A stretch of DNA of 64,000 bases from contig DATKRV010000098.1 of assembly GCA_035532075.1 (NCBI GenBank), positions 73,445 through 137,444 of the forward strand, read 5' to 3'. The DNA is from CAIVND01 sp035532075. Lineage in GTDB: Bacteria > Actinomycetota > Acidimicrobiia > Acidimicrobiales > Bog-793. Positions 61,371 to 64,000 of the stretch are shown in pieces. The notes beneath the pieces were generated by a model. The model saw only the letters and a list, made by a program, of their open reading frames with translations. It was not told where the DNA came from and made no database searches. The translations under genes and the position numbers were made by a program. How positions within the stretch are numbered: position 1 is the stretch's first letter; each line of letters begins with the position of its first letter.

Positions 61371-62362
61371 CGTCGTCTCCTCCCCCTTCGCCCCTTGGTG
61401 AGCACATCTTGAACCTCGGGAACCGTCTCAGCCAGCCTGCCCGTGAGCGCGAGGAACACATCGTCAAGGCTCGGCTCGCGGACCGCGAAGGTAACCGGTA
61501 CGATCTCTGCCGCGTCGAGGATTCTCAGTGCGTCGATCGCAATCCGTGCACCATTGTCAACGGTGAGTTCAACATTGCTCGCAACAACGTGTGGCTCGTG
61601 CGCGCTGAGTGGCGCGAGCACACTGGCGGCGCGGACCGCCGTGTCATGGTCATTGACTCCAATGTCGAGCACGGTCGCGCCCATGGAAGATTTCAGTTCG
61701 CGCGGTGTTCCCTCGGCGATCACGTGACCCCGGTCGATGACCGCAATCTGATTCGCGAGGCGGTCCGCCTCCTCGAGATACTGCGTCGTCAAAAGGACGG
61801 TCGTGCCGCGACCGACCAGCTCTTCGATGACCTCCCAGAGCGCGTTGCGGCTCTGTGGGTCGAGACCGGTCGTCGGTTCGTCAAGAAACAGCAACTGGGG
61901 CCTTGCTACAAGTGCGGCGGCGACATCGAGACGTCTTCGCATTCCACCCGAATACGTCTTGAGCGTTCGGTCTCTCGCGTCAGACAGCTGGAACTGACGG
62001 AGAAGTTCGTCGGTCCGCACCGTCGCCCCCTGGCGGCTGAGGTGACAAAGACGTCCCACCATCATCAGATTCTCCCGACCGGTGAGGTTCTCATCGACCG
62101 CTGCATACTGACCGGCGAGACCAAACAGCGTACGTACATATTCGGGATACCTATTGACATCGAACCCAAGCAGGTACGCACTCCCTGACTCCTGGCGCAG
62201 AATCGTCGTCAATATCCGAACGATGGTGGTCTTGCCGGAGCCGTTCGGTCCGAGCAGCCCGAAAACCGTGCCAGCTTGGACCGCGAAGGATACATCATCA
62301 AGCGCGCGGATGTCTTCATTGAACGTTTTGGATACGTGTTCGACACGGATTGCCTCTGTCAC
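61367..62362 (-). CDS. ABC transporter ATPase (DrrA-like)
   Basis: A 331-residue ATPase. Walker A is GPNGSGKTT, the Q-loop is in LAGQYAAVDENLTG, the signature is YSGGM, Walker B is LLFLDEPTTGLD and the switch His position is replaced by Gln in LTTQYLEEAD, as is common in DrrA-type proteins. The C-terminal 100 residues match the DrrA regulatory region, ending in a run of Arg. The GTG start has GAGGGAG close upstream. It is coupled to the permease. Confidence 0.9.
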   Translation of the reverse strand: MTEAIRVEHVSKTFNEDIRALDDVSFAVQAGTVFGLLGPNGSGKTTIVRILTTILRQESGSAYLLGFDVNRYPEYVRTLFGLAGQYAAVDENLTGRENLMMVGRLCHLSRQGATVRTDELLRQFQLSDARDRTLKTYSGGMRRRLDVAAALVARPQLLFLDEPTTGLDPQSRNALWEVIEELVGRGTTVLLTTQYLEEADRLANQIAVIDRGHVIAEGTPRELKSSMGATVLDIGVNDHDTAVRAASVLAPLSAHEPHVVASNVELTVDNGARIAIDALRILDAAEIVPVTFAVREPSLDDVFLALTGRLAETVPEVQDVLTKGRRGRRRR

Positions 62363-62456
62363 CGCTCCCTCACACCCGACTCGACGCGAGTTTCAAAGAC
62401 GCCGCAGTCGCATGCACGCGCCTCGACCAAACAGGAAGAGAATGGATCAACCAGGA

Positions 62457-63341
62457 TTAGCCGAAATCATAGATACGCTCCGGATTCGCAACGAGAATCT
62501 GATTCCGCAGCTGCTCGTTCGGAACAAAAAGAGCCAGGGTGTCGACAAGATCGCCGTCGTCTGGCATCGAGCGAACGTTCGGGTGTGGCCAATCCGTCCC
62601 CCACAGGATGCGCTCGGGAGCCGCCGCGACGAGAGCCTGCGCGATCGGCACGACATCGTCATAGGGCGGAGTCCCTCCGGCGGTAAGACGCTCCGCCCCG
62701 GTGATCTTCACCCAGGCCCGTTCGTCCTTCATCAGCTCGAGGAGTTGCTGGAAGGGCTCCTGTTCGACACCCTTGGTCGCGTCGACCCTCGCCATGTGAT
62801 CAATCACATAGGGAACCGGCATGTCATCGAGCATCGGCGCGTAGGTCGGGAGGTCCTTCGCGTCGAAGTGCAAGACGATGTGCCAGTTGAGTTTGGCGAC
62901 GCGATGCACCAGGCGCCAGAAGACGTCGAGCTCGGGCGCTCCGCCGAGGTGTGCAACGAAATTGAACCGTGTGCCGCGTACCCCCACCTCGTGGAGCTCC
63001 TCGATCTGGCGGTCGGAGAACGACTCGTCGATCATCGCGACGCCCGCGTAACGTCCCTTGCCGCGGTTGATCGCGTCGACCATCGCCCGGTTGTCCGTGC
63101 CGTGACAGCTCGCCTGGACAAAGACCGCGCGCGACAGCCCGAGGCGCTCCTGGAGCCGCTCGAACTCCTCGAGACCTGAATCGGGTGGGATATAGGTCGA
63201 GTCGGAGGAGAAGGGAAACTTGTCTGCCGGCCCAAAGATATGGCAGTGCGCATCACACGCGCCAGCAGGTGGTTCAAACGCCGTTGGTGGATGCGAGTTG
63301 CGATTGGGGGGCGGGATCGTGGGTTGGGGATCAATAGTCAC
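62457..63341 (-). CDS. Amidohydrolase, 2-pyrone-4,6-dicarboxylate hydrolase-like (LigI family)
   Basis: A 294-residue amidohydrolase. It has DAHCHIFGP (metal site) near the N-terminus, the central FDAKDLPTYAPMLDDMP, VIDHMARVD and the C-terminal RILWGTDWPHPN; these fit LigI, which opens the pyrone ring in the protocatechuate 4,5-cleavage pathway. The next gene upstream (PrpF/LigU-like) supports the same pathway. The GTG at 63341 lies 10 bases into the preceding gene's stop region; the longer TTG (63362) also overlaps it. No ribosome site, so translation may be coupled. A different lactone substrate is possible. Confidence 0.8.
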   Translation of the reverse strand: MTIDPQPTIPPPNRNSHPPTAFEPPAGACDAHCHIFGPADKFPFSSDSTYIPPDSGLEEFERLQERLGLSRAVFVQASCHGTDNRAMVDAINRGKGRYAGVAMIDESFSDRQIEELHEVGVRGTRFNFVAHLGGAPELDVFWRLVHRVAKLNWHIVLHFDAKDLPTYAPMLDDMPVPYVIDHMARVDATKGVEQEPFQQLLELMKDERAWVKITGAERLTAGGTPPYDDVVPIAQALVAAAPERILWGTDWPHPNVRSMPDDGDLVDTLALFVPNEQLRNQILVANPERIYDFG

Positions 63342-64000
63342 GGGGGAAAACCGTACCGTCAAAAAGCTTGCGCGCGGTGCGAATGATGCCAGAACGCGTC
63401 ACCGTGGGTATCGGACCGGAAAGATCCAGCTCAATTGCGACATCGAAGGTGCCGGTCGGGTGCTCAACGACGACGACGCCGTCGCCGCGCGGGGTCAATA
63501 CCGATGCCGCAGGCGTGCCCTCGATCATCGCAGCGGTCGCGACCGAAACCGCGCCGAGCACACCGATCGCATCATGACAGCGATGCGGAATGAACGTCCG
63601 CGTACACAATGAACCGCCGTCGTGGGCGCTTGCGACCATCGTCAGCTTGGGAACAGTCGACTTGGTGACATCACCGAGGTTCATTTTCGGCCCCGCCTCG
63701 AGCCGGATCGCCTCGATCAGCCTGCGCAGCTCGGTGTTCGCCTCCAGATCGGGCGGCCCCTCATAACCGGTGATACCGACCGCGTCGGCACGCATGATGA
63801 CGACAGGCATGCCGTTGTCGATGCAGGTGACCTCAATTCCGCAGATCGTCTCGAGGATCTCACCTGTCGGCAACAACGCACCGCAGCTCGCACCCTGGGT
63901 CTCCTCGAAATCAATCCGGATCGATGCCGCGTGGCCGGGCACTCCGGCGATCTCTGCCTCGCCCGCATAGACCGGCTCACCATCTTTCATCGGGAACACC
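63331..64000 (-). CDS. PrpF/LigU-family isomerase (4-oxalomesaconate tautomerase-like), 5' truncated
   Basis: The 222 visible residues are the C-terminal part of a PrpF-family double-bond isomerase; about 130-150 residues are missing past the window edge. Family marks are GASCGALLPTG near the start of the visible part, GIEVTCIDNGMPVVIMRADAVG and CHDAIGVLGAVSVATA. Relatives include 4-oxalomesaconate tautomerase (GalD/LigU) and PrpF. Next to a LigI-like hydrolase the tautomerase of protocatechuate/gallate cleavage is the better guess, while PrpF is weakened because the prp genes lie 52 kb away. The 3' end overlaps the next gene. Confidence 0.82.
   Translation of the reverse strand, partial: VFPMKDGEPVYAGEAEIAGVPGHAASIRIDFEETQGASCGALLPTGEILETICGIEVTCIDNGMPVVIMRADAVGITGYEGPPDLEANTELRRLIEAIRLEAGPKMNLGDVTKSTVPKLTMVASAHDGGSLCTRTFIPHRCHDAIGVLGAVSVATAAMIEGTPAASVLTPRGDGVVVVEHPTGTFDVAIELDLSGPIPTVTRSGIIRTARKLFDGTVFPRDY

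Noticed and set aside
1..64000. CRISPR arrays, insertion sequences, phage genes, attachment sites, origin
   Set aside because: No repeat-spacer series, transposase, integrase, tRNA-end duplication or DnaA-box cluster was found by reading the sequence.

Overview
The window reads as a chromosomal segment of an actinobacterium. The main evidence is a WhiB1-type regulator next to a PdtaS-type histidine kinase, actinobacterial proteins of the DUF3107 and DUF3151 families, a FolP2-type dihydropteroate synthase homologue, a MurT/GatD lipid II amidating enzyme, and remains of an F420/flavin luciferase-like oxidoreductase. Coding is dense, GTG and TTG starts are common, and 1-4 base stop/start overlaps are frequent. 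A deep-branching lineage such as Acidimicrobiia would fit, but the sequence alone does not prove it. I saw no tRNA, rRNA, IS element, CRISPR array or phage gene.

Layout. 1-8.3 kb: the 3' part of a biotin-dependent acyl-CoA carboxylase alpha chain, an M20 peptidase, a rhodanese-ThiF fusion, a nitroreductase, an S9 peptidase and two unknowns. 8.5-12.1 kb: a prpD-prpB-prpC methylcitrate (propionate) operon. 12.3-19.9 kb: housekeeping genes, namely B12-dependent methionine synthase, thioredoxin-TPR, FolP2-like, DNA polymerase III delta, inositol monophosphatase family and inorganic pyrophosphatase.

20.0-34.8 kb is an accessory catabolic block: [3Fe-4S]-type ferredoxin, aldo/keto reductase, Rieske oxygenase, a tiny zinc-ribbon protein, a Gfo/Idh/MocA oxidoreductase, a tripartite tricarboxylate transporter (TctC plus a fused TctA-TctB), an amidohydrolase whose 5' end looks frameshifted, and a HyuA/HyuB hydantoinase/carboxylase pair. 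It has longer intergenic gaps, several inverted and direct repeats, and gene remnants. No dedicated regulator is visible.

35.0-46.1 kb returns to core genes: whiB1, pdtaS, a PHP phosphoesterase, DUF3107, TldE/TldD, and a MarR-controlled heterodimeric ABC exporter whose sequence predicts one degenerate ATP site, then a rhodanese. 46.5-54.4 kb: a single-chain MurT-GatD fusion, heme O synthase, MsrA, a short-chain dehydrogenase, small conserved actinobacterial proteins and a fatty acid desaturase.

54.3-64 kb is mixed: a methyltransferase, a 4,5-dihydroxyphthalate decarboxylase-like protein, an MFS exporter, a YgjP-type metalloprotease, a small membrane protein, a broken luciferase-like gene, an amidohydrolase, a DrrAB-type ABC transporter, and a LigI-like plus PrpF/LigU-like pair cut by the window edge. 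The last two, the decarboxylase-like protein and the Rieske oxygenase could be parts of an aromatic (phthalate or protocatechuate 4,5-cleavage) route. That pathway is an inference.
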